Notes: generated from the letters alone by a model not told the origin. A stretch of 15,165 bases of DNA from VFJL01 sp043752345 (GCA_043752345.1 JAYUYT010000045.1:1-15165), one strand, 5' to 3'; positions 7,384 to 15,165 are shown, counted from the first letter of the stretch. A program made the numbers and translations.

Positions 7384-8880
7384 ATGCCTGACGTAATGAG
7401 TATAGTGTCCTTTGGCTTCGGCACCCTGTTCGGTTTTATCCTGACCGGTTTCATCGTATTCTGGCTGATTAGTGATCTGACTCAGACTAAGCATTCGATC
7501 CTGCGCAACTACCCGCTCATCGGGCATCTGCGTTATCTTCTGGAGAGACAGGGGGAATATTTCCGGCAGTATTTTTTTGCCGGCGATCGCGACGAGATGC
7601 CGTTCAATCGCGCCACCCGCACATGGGTGTACAAAAACGCAAAGAATGAAGTGGGTGTCGTCGGTTTCGGTTCCACCAACGATCTGCGCGAACCCGGCTC
7701 GATCATTTTCGTTAATGCCCCTTTCCCGGTACTGGAAGATGACCGGCTGCCGACGCCGTCGCTCATGATCGGCGAAGGCTATTGCCAGCAGCCATTCGAT
7801 GCCAAATCCGTGGTCAACATCAGCGGCATGAGCTATGGTGCCCTTTCGGTTCCGGCAGTGCGTGCACTGGCGCGTGGGGCGGCGCAGGCCGGGTGCTGGC
7901 TGGATACCGGAGAAGGTGGGCTTTCGTCCTTTCATCTGGAAGGCGACTGCGACATCATCATGCAGATCGGTACCGCCAAGTATGGCATTCGTGATCACGA
8001 TGGCAATTTCTCGCCTGAGCGCGCGCGGGAACTCGCCAAGGTGGTCAAAGCATTTGAAATAAAACTTTCACAGGGTGCAAAACCGGGCAAGGGTGGCATG
8101 CTGCCCGCTGTCAAGGTGACCGCTGAGATTGCTGCCATTCGCGGCATTCGCGCGCATCAGGATGCCATCAGCCCCAACCGTCACCACGACATCGGCAATA
8201 TCGATGAACTGCTCGATAAAATTGCTTATATTCGCGATCTTACCGGACGTCCGGTGGGGGTCAAGACCGCCATCGGTGGCTGGCATTTCATCAATGAATT
8301 GTGCGATGCGGTAAACCGCCGCGGCCGCGAATACGCGCCGGATTTTCTTGCCATCGACGGCGGCGAAGGCGGAAGCGGCGCTGCGCCCCAGGCCCTGTTC
8401 GACCATATGGGCCTGCCCATCGCCGAAGCGCTGCCGCGGGTGGTGGATGCGTTGCTGCAGGCAGATTTGAAACAGCGCATCCGCGTGATCGCGGCGGGCA
8501 AGCTGGTAACCTCGGCGAAAGCGGCATGGGCGTTGTGTGCGGGAGCGGATCTGATCAATACCGCGCGCGGTTTCATGTTCTCGCTGGGCTGCATCCAGGC
8601 CATGCGCTGCCACACCAATACCTGTCCGACCGGCATCACCACCCATAACAAACGTCTGCAGCGTGGTCTGGTGGTGGAGGAAAAATATCTGCGCGTCGCC
8701 AATTACGCCAGAAACATGAACAAGGAAATCGACATGATCGCGCACTCCTGCGGTTTGCAGCATGCACGCGAGTTGCGGCGTGAACATGTGCGCATCGTCG
8801 AGACCGCCGGCAAAAGCGTGGCGCTCAACATCATCTATCCTTATCCGGAAGCGCAGCAGCGAACGGATATTACCCCGTAA
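7384..8880 (+). CDS. Membrane-anchored FMN-binding glutamate synthase family protein (orphan GltB central domain)
   Basis: The 498-residue protein contains the FMN and Fe-S binding synthase domain of glutamate synthase (Glu_synthase family) without the glutaminase domain, the beta-helix domain or a GltD partner. Residues about 8-30 (GFGTLFGFILTGFIVFWLI) form one membrane segment, placing the catalytic domain at the inner membrane. Visible motifs are SGMSYGALS, GEGGLSSFH, KPGKGGMLPAVKVT, DAISPNRHHDI, the FMN/substrate loop DFLAIDGGEGGSGAAP (320-335), and the cluster C403-x5-C409-x4-C414 (CIQAMRCHTNTCPTG), which in GltB binds a 3Fe-4S cluster. The start has GGAGG four bases before the ATG. The family is widespread and annotated as glutamate-synthase-like, but glutamate formation has not been shown for this architecture as far as I know. 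The CDGSH gene follows 40 bases later. Confidence 0.9.
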   Translation: MPDVMSIVSFGFGTLFGFILTGFIVFWLISDLTQTKHSILRNYPLIGHLRYLLERQGEYFRQYFFAGDRDEMPFNRATRTWVYKNAKNEVGVVGFGSTNDLREPGSIIFVNAPFPVLEDDRLPTPSLMIGEGYCQQPFDAKSVVNISGMSYGALSVPAVRALARGAAQAGCWLDTGEGGLSSFHLEGDCDIIMQIGTAKYGIRDHDGNFSPERARELAKVVKAFEIKLSQGAKPGKGGMLPAVKVTAEIAAIRGIRAHQDAISPNRHHDIGNIDELLDKIAYIRDLTGRPVGVKTAIGGWHFINELCDAVNRRGREYAPDFLAIDGGEGGSGAAPQALFDHMGLPIAEALPRVVDALLQADLKQRIRVIAAGKLVTSAKAAWALCAGADLINTARGFMFSLGCIQAMRCHTNTCPTGITTHNKRLQRGLVVEEKYLRVANYARNMNKEIDMIAHSCGLQHARELRREHVRIVETAGKSVALNIIYPYPEAQQRTDITP

Positions 8881-8920
8881 GTCCATTTCAAGTTACCCAA
8901 CCACACAGGAGTAAAGCATC

Positions 8921-9148
8921 ATGGCAAGAATCGTAAAACGGGATCGTGGCGGTCCATATCCGGTCACAGTGGGCGCGGAAACAAAATATATCTGCGGCTG
9001 CGGCCTTTCCAGGAATCAGCCGTTTTGCGACGGCACACACAAGATCGTCAAGGATGAGCCGGCGGCTAAAGTTTGTTGGTACGATGCCGATAATATACGT
9101 CATGCGATGGAGGATACTTTTCCCGCAATGCCGCTGCCGCTCGAATAG
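8921..9148 (+). CDS. Small CDGSH iron-sulfur domain protein
   Basis: This 75-residue protein has one complete CDGSH motif: C25-G-C27-x8-C36-D-G-T-H40. Three cysteines and one histidine are the expected ligands of a labile [2Fe-2S] cluster, as in the mitoNEET and bacterial CDGSH families. No signal peptide or membrane segment is present, so it is probably soluble and cytoplasmic. The C-terminal 30 residues (KVCWYDADNIRHAMEDTFP) have no motif I recognise. AGGAG lies nine bases before the ATG, so the start is secure. It follows the glutamate-synthase-like gene by 40 bases on the same strand and is likely co-transcribed, so electron transfer to or from that Fe-S/flavin protein is a reasonable guess. 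No function is established. Confidence 0.92.
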   Translation: MARIVKRDRGGPYPVTVGAETKYICGCGLSRNQPFCDGTHKIVKDEPAAKVCWYDADNIRHAMEDTFPAMPLPLE

Positions 9149-9167
9149 GGCCGCATAACATCCATCC

Positions 9168-9190
9168 AGGCCCGCAGGATAGTGGGGCCT
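9168..9190 (+). other. Stem-loop after the CDGSH gene
   Basis: Arms AGGCCC (9168-9173) and GGGCCT (9185-9190) form a perfect 6-bp GC-rich stem around 11 bases, 20 bases after the CDGSH stop. Only TTGC follows, so there is no U-run and intrinsic termination would be weak. It lies in the 96-base gap before the c-di-GMP gene, in which I see no convincing sigma-70 promoter. Confidence 0.35.
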
Positions 9191-9244
9191 TGCACCTGCC
9201 TGATAGATTAGCGGGAGCAAGCATGAAGAATCAGGGAGAGCTGT

Positions 9245-12200
9245 TTGTTTCTGACACGGGAAGACCACAAGATCAGCTTTGCCGGTGGACTGCTGCTGGC
9301 GGGATTGACCCTGGCAGCGGGCATCGCAGTCTATGGCGTGATGCAGCGACAGATCGAATCCACGCTCGGCAGAGGCCTCGAGGTGGCGTTGCAGGGCAAG
9401 GCGCGTCTGCTTGAAAGCCAGATCGATGAAGGCCTGTCGGGCACCCGCGCGGTGATCACCCGCCCTTTCCTGGTCCAGGCTTTGCAACAACTTAATGCGC
9501 AGCCCGGCAGCGCCAGCGCCATGCGCGACCTGCAGCGTAACGTTGACTCATTGCTGTTGGCCGGCTTCACGGCGGCAGCCGTTCACGATGTTCAGGGCAA
9601 GGAATTGGCGCAAGCGGGCCGTTTTTCCCCGAACCAGACAAAATTGCTGCCGCTGCATGTTCGCCGCGACACGTTCCTGCTGTGGGATGAGCAGTTCATC
9701 CTGCGTGACAGCCAGGACGTGCTGGATCAGGACGGGCGTCGCATCGGTAGCGTTACGGTGGAAAGATACCTGCCACTACTGACCCGCAGCTTCGGTGAAA
9801 TAAGGGCGATCGGCAAAACCGGCGAATTCATGCTGTGCGAGCTGCTGGTAGCAAACGGGCAGGAGATGGCATGCATTCTGAGCCGGATTGACGGGGTGCA
9901 ATTCAAGCAGTTGTCGCTTGTGGTCGGGGGCGAGAAGCTGCCGATGAGTTATGCGCTGGAGGGGGAAAGCGGTGTTATAAGCGCGAAGGATTACCGCCAG
10001 ATTGATGTGGTTGCAGCGCATGCGCCGCTGAGTATATACGGCTTCGGCATGGTGTTGAAGCTGGACAAGGAAGAGTTGTACAGCCCGATAACCGAGCAGA
10101 TAAAAACCATCGCTCTGTATCTCGCCGCGCTGGTAACTGCCGGGATGCTGTTATTGTACTGGCTGGTGTTGCCGCTGGTGCGCAAACTGGTCAAGTCGGA
10201 GCAGGCAGCACGGGAGATTAACGCTGCGCTGCTGCTTGCCAAAGAAAGCGCCGAGCACACTTCCAGCGAGCTGACCGCCTACATCGAGTCAATCGGCAAG
10301 CTGGCGCTGATTTCCGTCGCCGACCGCAGCGGCCGCATCCTGCAAGCCAACCTAAAATTCTGCGAAATCAGCGGCTACAGCGAGCAGGAGTTGCTCGGCC
10401 AGGATCATCGCATCCTCAACTCCGGCGCGCACCCCAAAGCTTTCTTCGTCAAGATGTGGGAGACCATCGCGCGCGGCAAGGTATGGCATGCAGAAATCTG
10501 CAACCGCAGCAAGAGCGGTCAACTCTACTGGGTGGACTCGGCCATCGTGCCGCTCAAGGACAGTAACGGGAAGATCACCCGCTACCTCTCGGTCAGGATT
10601 GACATCACTGCACGTAAGCACAAGGAACAGGCGCTGCAGGAGCGCTTGAAGGAAAGCGCCTGCCTGTACGCGATTCGGCACGACATGGAGCTGGCGTTGC
10701 CGCTGGATGAGCTCTGCCAGAATATTATTGCGCATCTGAAAGCGGCAATGCAATTCCCGAAAATGGCTGTTGCTGTGATCGAGCACGATGACAAGCGCTT
10801 CACTTCCGGGAAGTATCGCCAGGATCTGACGCACGGGCTACAGGCGCAGGTCATGGCCAATGGCAAGGTCTGCTGCAAGCTGCAGGTGTTCTATCGCGAG
10901 GACAGACCATTCCTGCTGCCGGAGGAACAGAATCTGATCGACACCATTGCAACTGATCTGGGGAGGTGGCTGGAGCAGATGCAGGCGGAGCAGCGCATTG
11001 TGCAGATGGCGACCCACGATGGATTGACTGGGTTGCCTAATCGCAACTTACTGCAAGACCGTATTGCGCAGGCGCTGGCCCATAACCGCCGCAGCCAGGA
11101 ACAGGCGGCAGTGCTGTTCATCGACCTGGATCATTTCAAGGTCATCAACGATTCGCTGGGGCATGATGTGGGTGATGGACTGCTGCAGGAAGTGGCGGTC
11201 AGACTCAGCGCCACTGTGCGCAACGAAGACACGGTGGCGCGCCAGGGCGGGGACGAGTTCATCGTGCTGCTGCCAAACATTGCAGGCGCCCAGGATGCGG
11301 AAGCGGTGGCGCAGAAGATACTGGACGCATTGATGCAGCCTTATCAGATCAGCGACAAGGAACTGCATATCGGCGGCAGTATCGGCATCGCCCTGTTTCC
11401 GTCGGATGGGGAAGACGTGGATACCTTGCTGAAGAACAGCGATATTGCCATGTACCATGCCAAGGAGAGCGGGCGCCATAACTACCAGTTCTTCTCGTCA
11501 GAGATGAACAAGCTGGCGACAGAAAAGCACTCGTTAGGCATCGATCTGCGCCACACCCTGGAGCGCAACGAACTGCTGCTGCATTTCCAGCCGGTGATCG
11601 ACATGCCCGGCGGCAGGCTGACCAGCATGGAAGTGCTGCTGCGCTGGCAGCATCCCAGGCATGGATTGATCCTCCCATCCAAGTTCATTCCGCTGGCTGA
11701 AGAGACCGGGATGATCATACCGATCGGAGAATGGGTGCTGCGGCAAGCATGTTTGCAGATAAAGGCCTGGCAAAGCCAGGGTTATGATGTGCCGAAACTG
11801 GCAGTCAATATTTCTGCCCGGCAATTCCGGCAGAAAACGCTGGTGGCAGACATTACGCGCATTCTGGCTGAAACGGGGGTGGAGCCGCGCTGCCTGGTGC
11901 TGGAGATTACCGAGAGCATGCTGGTGGAGAATATCGAGGAAACGATCAAGACCCTGCATCAGCTCAGCGCACTGGGGCTGGAGATTTCAATTGACGATTT
12001 TGGCACCGGTTACTCCAGCTTGAGTTATCTGAAGCGTTATCCGATCAATACGCTGAAGATCGACCAATCGTTTGTGCGCGACATTGCCACCGATCCCAAC
12101 GATGCCGCCATCATCGGTGCCATCATCGCCATGGCCCACAGCCTGAAGATGGGAGTGCTGGCCGAAGGCGTCGAAACCGAGGAGCAGCTTGATTTCCTGA

Positions 12201-12304
12201 CCCGGCAGGGGTGCGGCCGCTTCCAGGGGTTTTATTTTGACAAGCCGCTGCCGTCCGCAGAAATCATGAGCAGATTGCAGCGACAGCCGTCCACGGTTGC
12301 TTGA
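9245..12304 (+). CDS. Membrane sensor diguanylate cyclase/phosphodiesterase (Cache-like, PAS, GAF-like, GGDEF, EAL)
   Basis: This 1019-residue c-di-GMP enzyme has a membrane segment at about 12-34, a periplasmic region to about 287 that ends like a double Cache domain (GKTGEF, DYRQIDVVAAHAPL..YGFGMVLKLDKEELYSPI), a second membrane segment at about 288-312, PAS (343-460), a GAF-like linker (465-585), GGDEF and EAL. The cyclase site is intact: GGDEF at 668-672, with an RxxD inhibitory site (RNED, 659-662) exactly five residues before it. The EAL domain reads EVL at 796-798, and the other catalytic residues are present: N855, E887, D917-D918, K938 and E974. Both activities are therefore possible. 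The start is TTG at 9245, with GGAG six bases upstream; an in-frame stop at 9224 excludes any earlier start. An ATG at 9223 with its own GGGAG is in a different frame. It is probably transcribed alone or with the genes before it. Confidence 0.93.
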   Translation: MFLTREDHKISFAGGLLLAGLTLAAGIAVYGVMQRQIESTLGRGLEVALQGKARLLESQIDEGLSGTRAVITRPFLVQALQQLNAQPGSASAMRDLQRNVDSLLLAGFTAAAVHDVQGKELAQAGRFSPNQTKLLPLHVRRDTFLLWDEQFILRDSQDVLDQDGRRIGSVTVERYLPLLTRSFGEIRAIGKTGEFMLCELLVANGQEMACILSRIDGVQFKQLSLVVGGEKLPMSYALEGESGVISAKDYRQIDVVAAHAPLSIYGFGMVLKLDKEELYSPITEQIKTIALYLAALVTAGMLLLYWLVLPLVRKLVKSEQAAREINAALLLAKESAEHTSSELTAYIESIGKLALISVADRSGRILQANLKFCEISGYSEQELLGQDHRILNSGAHPKAFFVKMWETIARGKVWHAEICNRSKSGQLYWVDSAIVPLKDSNGKITRYLSVRIDITARKHKEQALQERLKESACLYAIRHDMELALPLDELCQNIIAHLKAAMQFPKMAVAVIEHDDKRFTSGKYRQDLTHGLQAQVMANGKVCCKLQVFYREDRPFLLPEEQNLIDTIATDLGRWLEQMQAEQRIVQMATHDGLTGLPNRNLLQDRIAQALAHNRRSQEQAAVLFIDLDHFKVINDSLGHDVGDGLLQEVAVRLSATVRNEDTVARQGGDEFIVLLPNIAGAQDAEAVAQKILDALMQPYQISDKELHIGGSIGIALFPSDGEDVDTLLKNSDIAMYHAKESGRHNYQFFSSEMNKLATEKHSLGIDLRHTLERNELLLHFQPVIDMPGGRLTSMEVLLRWQHPRHGLILPSKFIPLAEETGMIIPIGEWVLRQACLQIKAWQSQGYDVPKLAVNISARQFRQKTLVADITRILAETGVEPRCLVLEITESMLVENIEETIKTLHQLSALGLEISIDDFGTGYSSLSYLKRYPINTLKIDQSFVRDIATDPNDAAIIGAIIAMAHSLKMGVLAEGVETEEQLDFLTRQGCGRFQGFYFDKPLPSAEIMSRLQRQPSTVA

Positions 12305-12340
12305 GCCGGATTGTCGTCCCCGCGCGCAGAACGCAGCGCA

Positions 12341-12371
12341 CCCTTGAAATCTTCCACTATCCCCCCATGTA
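12341..12371 (+). promoter_or_regulatory. Sigma-32 (RpoH) heat-shock promoter of clpB
   Basis: CCCTTGAAA at 12341-12349 matches the sigma-32 -35 consensus, and CCCCATGTA at 12363-12371 matches the -10 consensus (CCCCATnTa). Exactly 13 bases separate CTTGAAA from CCCCAT, which is normal spacing. The clpB ATG lies 27 bases after the -10. ClpB is a classic RpoH target, so sequence and context agree. Confidence 0.88.
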
Positions 12372-12390
12372 GTCTGCAACTACATAGTGG
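12354..12390. other. Nested inverted repeat over the clpB -10 element and ribosome-binding site
   Basis: ATGTAGT (12367-12373) and ACTACAT (12379-12385) form a perfect 7-bp stem with loop CTGCA. Directly outside it CCACT (12354-12358) pairs with AGTGG (12386-12390), leaving eight unpaired bases (including the C-run) on the left. The -10 element lies across the left arm and the right arm runs into the ribosome-binding sequence GTGGAGGG. It could act as an operator, or as an RNA fold hiding the ribosome-binding site in a transcript that starts further upstream. Confidence 0.5.
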
Positions 12391-12398
12391 AGGGTTCC

Positions 12399-15008
12399 AT
12401 GCGTTTCGATAAATTAACTACCCGCTTCCAGCAGGCACTGGCCGATGCGCAGAGTATAGCGGTTGGCCAGGACAATCCGTACATTGAGCCACAACACCTG
12501 CTGCTCGCATTATTGCAGCAGGAAGATGGCGGTACGGCTTCGCTGCTGCAGCGCTCCGGTGCCAATGTTGTCCCGCTGCGTGATGCGCTGAAGAAAAGCA
12601 CGGAGCGCCTGCCAAAAGTGGAGGGCACTGGCGGGGAGATCAGCGCTTCACGCGAACTGGGCAATCTGCTCAATCTGGCTGACAAGGAAGCACAAAAGCG
12701 TGGTGACCAGTTCATCGCATCGGAACTGTTTCTGCTGGCAGCGCTGCAAGACAAGGGCGAAACCGGCACGCTGCTGAAGCAGCATGGGGCCAATCGCGCA
12801 GCGCTGGAGCAGACCATCAGCACAGTACGCGGCGGCGAGAATGTTGACAGCGCCGAAGCTGAAAGCAGCCGTGAATCCCTGAAAAAATATACCCTCGATC
12901 TTACTGAGCGTGCGCGCATGGGCAAGCTTGATCCGGTGATTGGGCGTGACGATGAAATCCGCCGCACCATTCAGGTATTGCAGCGGCGCACCAAAAACAA
13001 TCCGGTTCTGATCGGCGAACCCGGTGTAGGCAAGACCGCCATCGTGGAGGGTCTGGCGCAGCGGATCATCAATGGCGAAGTGCCGGAATCCCTGAAAAAC
13101 AAACGGGTGCTATCGCTCGACATGGCTGCGCTGCTGGCTGGGGCTAAATACCGTGGCGAGTTCGAGGAGCGCCTGAAATCCGTGCTGAAAGAACTCGCGC
13201 AGGATGAAGGCAGTACCATCGTATTTATCGACGAATTGCACACCATGGTTGGCGCAGGCAAGGCGGAAGGCGCAATGGATGCGGGCAATATGCTCAAGCC
13301 CGCTCTCGCTCGCGGCGAATTGCATTGCGTGGGTGCCACCACACTGGCTGAATATCGTAAATACGTCGAAAAGGACGCTGCGCTGGAACGGCGTTTCCAG
13401 AAAGTGCTGGTGGAAGAACCCAGCGTGGAGGCGACCATCGCGATTCTGCGTGGCTTACAGGAGAAGTACGAAGTGCATCACGGTGTAGACATCACCGACC
13501 CGGCTATTGTCGCTGCCGCCGAACTGTCGCACCGCTATATTACCGACCGCTTCCTGCCGGACAAGGCGATTGACCTGATCGACGAGGCGGCGGCGCGCAT
13601 TCGCATGGAGATTGATTCCAAGCCGGAAGCGATGGACAAGCTCGACCGCCGTTTGATCCAGCTCAAGATTGAGCGCGAGGCGATGAAGAAGGAGAAGGAT
13701 GAGGCCTCGCAAAAACGTCTTGCGCTGATCGAAGACGAGATCAAAAAACTGGAGCGTGAATACGCCGATCTGGAAGAAATCTGGAAAACCGAGAAATCCC
13801 AGGTACAGGGTTCCCAGCATATCAAGGAGGAGATGGAGAAAGTCAGGTTGGAAATAGAGGCGGCCACGCGCAAAGGCGATTGGCAGAAAGTTTCAGAACT
13901 GCAATATGGGCGCATGCCGCAACTGGAGGCGCAATTACAGTCGCAAATCAGCGATCAGCTCCGCCAGGCTGGCACGGCGCAGCAAGGCGGTATACCGGGC
14001 AGGCCGAAGTTGCTGCGCACCCAGGTCGGCGCGGAGGAAATCGCCGAAGTGGTGAGCCGCGCCACCGGCATTCCGGTGTCCAAAATGATGCAGGGCGAAC
14101 GCGACAAGTTGTTGAAGATGGAAGACAAGCTGCACGAGCGTGTGGTTGGGCAGGATGAGGCGGTGCGCTTGGTGTCGGATGCGATCCGCCGTTCACGCGC
14201 GGGACTCTCCGACCCGAATCGCCCTTATGGCTCGTTCCTGTTCCTGGGGCCGACGGGCGTGGGCAAAACCGAATTGTGCAAGGCACTGGCAAGTTTCCTG
14301 TTCGATTCCGAGGATCGCCTGATACGCATCGATATGAGCGAGTACATGGAGAAGCATTCCGTGGCGCGGCTGATCGGTGCGCCGCCCGGCTATGTGGGTT
14401 ATGAGGAAGGCGGCGGCCTGACCGAAGCGGTACGCAGAAAACCCTACGCAGTGATCCTGCTGGATGAGGTGGAGAAGGCGCACCCGGATGTATTCAACGT
14501 GCTGTTGCAGGCACTGGATGACGGTCGCATGACCGATGGCCAAGGGCGCACTGTCGATTTCAAGAATACGGTAATCGTGATGACTTCCAACCTCGGTTCA
14601 CAGATGATTCAGCAAATGGCTGGCGATGATTATCAGGTGATCAAGCTGGCGGTGATGGGCGAAGTGAAATCTTATTTCCGTCCTGAATTCATCAATCGCA
14701 TTGATGAGGTAGTGGTATTCCATGCGCTGGACGAGAAACACATCCAGTCGATAGCGCGGATACAGTTGCAATATCTGGAAGCGCGGCTGGCGAAGCTGGA
14801 AATGAAACTGCAGGTATCGGAAGCCGCGCTGACGGAACTCGCCCAGGCTGGTTTCGATCCGATCTTCGGTGCGCGCCCGTTGAAGCGCGCGATCCAGGCA
14901 CAAATCGAAAACCCTTTGGCAAAAGAGATACTCGAAGGCCGCTTCGCCGCTAAAGACACAATCAAGGTGGATTGCAGCAACGGCGCATGGATATTTGCGA
15001 AGGCGTAA
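12399..15008 (+). CDS. clpB: ClpB disaggregase (AAA+ heat-shock chaperone)
   Basis: ClpB is the hexameric ATP-driven cytoplasmic disaggregase that works with DnaK to recover aggregated proteins. The 869 residues are near the usual length (E. coli 857). In order it has the Clp N-terminal domain (1-145), AAA-1 with Walker A GEPGVGKT (206-213) and Walker B VFIDELH (275-281), the coiled-coil M domain (about 400-530, rich in Lys and Glu) that separates ClpB from ClpA and ClpC, and AAA-2 with Walker A GPTGVGKTE (617-625) and Walker B VILLDEVEKAH (685-695). The ATG at 12399 gives MRFDKLTTRFQQALADAQ, the family N-terminus, and has GGAGG five bases upstream. The GTG at 12387 is in frame but overlaps that ribosome-binding site. 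Expression is expected from the sigma-32 promoter just upstream. No intrinsic terminator is seen right after the stop. Confidence 0.98.
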   Translation: MRFDKLTTRFQQALADAQSIAVGQDNPYIEPQHLLLALLQQEDGGTASLLQRSGANVVPLRDALKKSTERLPKVEGTGGEISASRELGNLLNLADKEAQKRGDQFIASELFLLAALQDKGETGTLLKQHGANRAALEQTISTVRGGENVDSAEAESSRESLKKYTLDLTERARMGKLDPVIGRDDEIRRTIQVLQRRTKNNPVLIGEPGVGKTAIVEGLAQRIINGEVPESLKNKRVLSLDMAALLAGAKYRGEFEERLKSVLKELAQDEGSTIVFIDELHTMVGAGKAEGAMDAGNMLKPALARGELHCVGATTLAEYRKYVEKDAALERRFQKVLVEEPSVEATIAILRGLQEKYEVHHGVDITDPAIVAAAELSHRYITDRFLPDKAIDLIDEAAARIRMEIDSKPEAMDKLDRRLIQLKIEREAMKKEKDEASQKRLALIEDEIKKLEREYADLEEIWKTEKSQVQGSQHIKEEMEKVRLEIEAATRKGDWQKVSELQYGRMPQLEAQLQSQISDQLRQAGTAQQGGIPGRPKLLRTQVGAEEIAEVVSRATGIPVSKMMQGERDKLLKMEDKLHERVVGQDEAVRLVSDAIRRSRAGLSDPNRPYGSFLFLGPTGVGKTELCKALASFLFDSEDRLIRIDMSEYMEKHSVARLIGAPPGYVGYEEGGGLTEAVRRKPYAVILLDEVEKAHPDVFNVLLQALDDGRMTDGQGRTVDFKNTVIVMTSNLGSQMIQQMAGDDYQVIKLAVMGEVKSYFRPEFINRIDEVVVFHALDEKHIQSIARIQLQYLEARLAKLEMKLQVSEAALTELAQAGFDPIFGARPLKRAIQAQIENPLAKEILEGRFAAKDTIKVDCSNGAWIFAKA

Positions 15009-15113
15009 TTTACGGGCAGACGTGGAGTGTTGTGCGCAGCAGGGAAAGCAGGCCACGCTGACCTGAACGATGATGCAGCGAATATTTTTGGGAGGCGCAA
15101 GATTGAGGTAAAA

Positions 15114-15133
15114 TATCCGCTTTTTAGCGGATA
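15114..15133. other. Strong hairpin downstream of clpB
   Basis: TATCCGCT (15114-15121) and AGCGGATA (15126-15133) form a perfect 8-bp stem with loop TTTT. On the minus strand the stem is followed by TTTTA, which is terminator-like and could end a gene coming from beyond the right edge. On the plus strand no U-run follows. A TAAAAT at 15109-15114, with TTGGGA 15 bases upstream (15088-15093), could instead be a weak promoter for the next gene, which would put the hairpin at the start of its transcript. The 100 bases from the clpB stop to here hold nothing else I can identify. Confidence 0.45.
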
Positions 15134-15134
15134 G

Positions 15135-15165
15135 ATGGTCATGCGCAGTGTAGCAATGAAAGGTA
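15135..15165 (+). CDS. Possible start of the next gene (cut by window end)
   Basis: From 15135 the plus strand stays open to the window edge, with ATG codons in the same frame at 15135, 15141 and 15156 (MVMRSVAMKG). No good ribosome-binding site precedes any of them. Ten codons are too few to identify a product. It may simply be noncoding sequence before a gene starting further right. Confidence 0.2.
   Translation, partial: MVMRSVAMKG

Noticed and set aside
9190..9209. Sigma-70 promoter (TTGCAC with TAGATT) for the c-di-GMP gene
   Set aside because: The spacing is only 8 bases and the -35 match is poor.
9190..9414. Separate small gene of 64-74 codons starting at 9223 or at 9190 upstream
   Set aside because: Beyond the first residues it overlaps the membrane sensor gene in another frame and has no recognisable domain; kept only as a start-site question.
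12387..12398. GTG at 12387 as the clpB start
   Set aside because: It lies in the ribosome-binding sequence of the ATG at 12399, and ClpB proteins begin at the MRFDKLT equivalent.
12380..12970. 196-codon antisense frame over the clpB 5' end
   Set aside because: A Ser/Arg-rich shadow with no family features, opposite a highly conserved gene.

Overview
The window looks like chromosome from a betaproteobacterium, probably of the Nitrosomonadales type (autotrophic or iron/nitrogen-oxidising relatives). This rests on the alaA-hom-thrC order and the protein style; no 16S or marker comparison was possible. There are no mobile elements, tRNA or rRNA genes or CRISPR arrays. The DNA is almost fully coding, with tight operons.

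Layout. (1) 1-3348, plus strand: the 3' end of an AlaA-type aminotransferase, then hom (homoserine dehydrogenase with ACT domain) and thrC (threonine synthase), which form the homoserine-to-threonine branch. (2) 7309 down to 3350, minus strand: a four-gene operon with overlapping stop/start codons: nadC, a CPA2-like cation/proton antiporter without a regulatory RCK domain, a YbdK-type carboxylate-amine (gamma-glutamyl) ligase, and a class I glutamine amidotransferase of the gamma-glutamyl hydrolase (C26) type. It converges on thrC with one base between the stop codons. (3) 7384-9148, plus strand, divergent from nadC: an orphan membrane-anchored glutamate-synthase-type FMN/Fe-S protein followed by a small CDGSH iron-sulfur protein. 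(4) 9245-12304: a large membrane sensor with periplasmic Cache-like, PAS, GAF-like, GGDEF and EAL domains. (5) 12399-15008: clpB, preceded by a near-consensus heat-shock (sigma-32) promoter embedded in a nested dyad. The last 150 bases hold a strong hairpin and perhaps the start of another gene.

How the genes may work together. The most interesting unit is the minus-strand operon. It joins an enzyme family that forms gamma-glutamyl amide bonds, a family that hydrolyses them, and an antiporter from the superfamily that includes the glutathione-gated Kef systems. Here the antiporter has no cytoplasmic ligand-binding domain, and a Cys (C168) sits where these transporters usually carry an Asp. 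The divergent glutamate-synthase-like/CDGSH pair sits 74 bases away. A gamma-glutamyl metabolite module linked to ion transport is my inference; each gene family assignment is directly supported. The rest of the window is ordinary housekeeping plus one c-di-GMP signalling protein.
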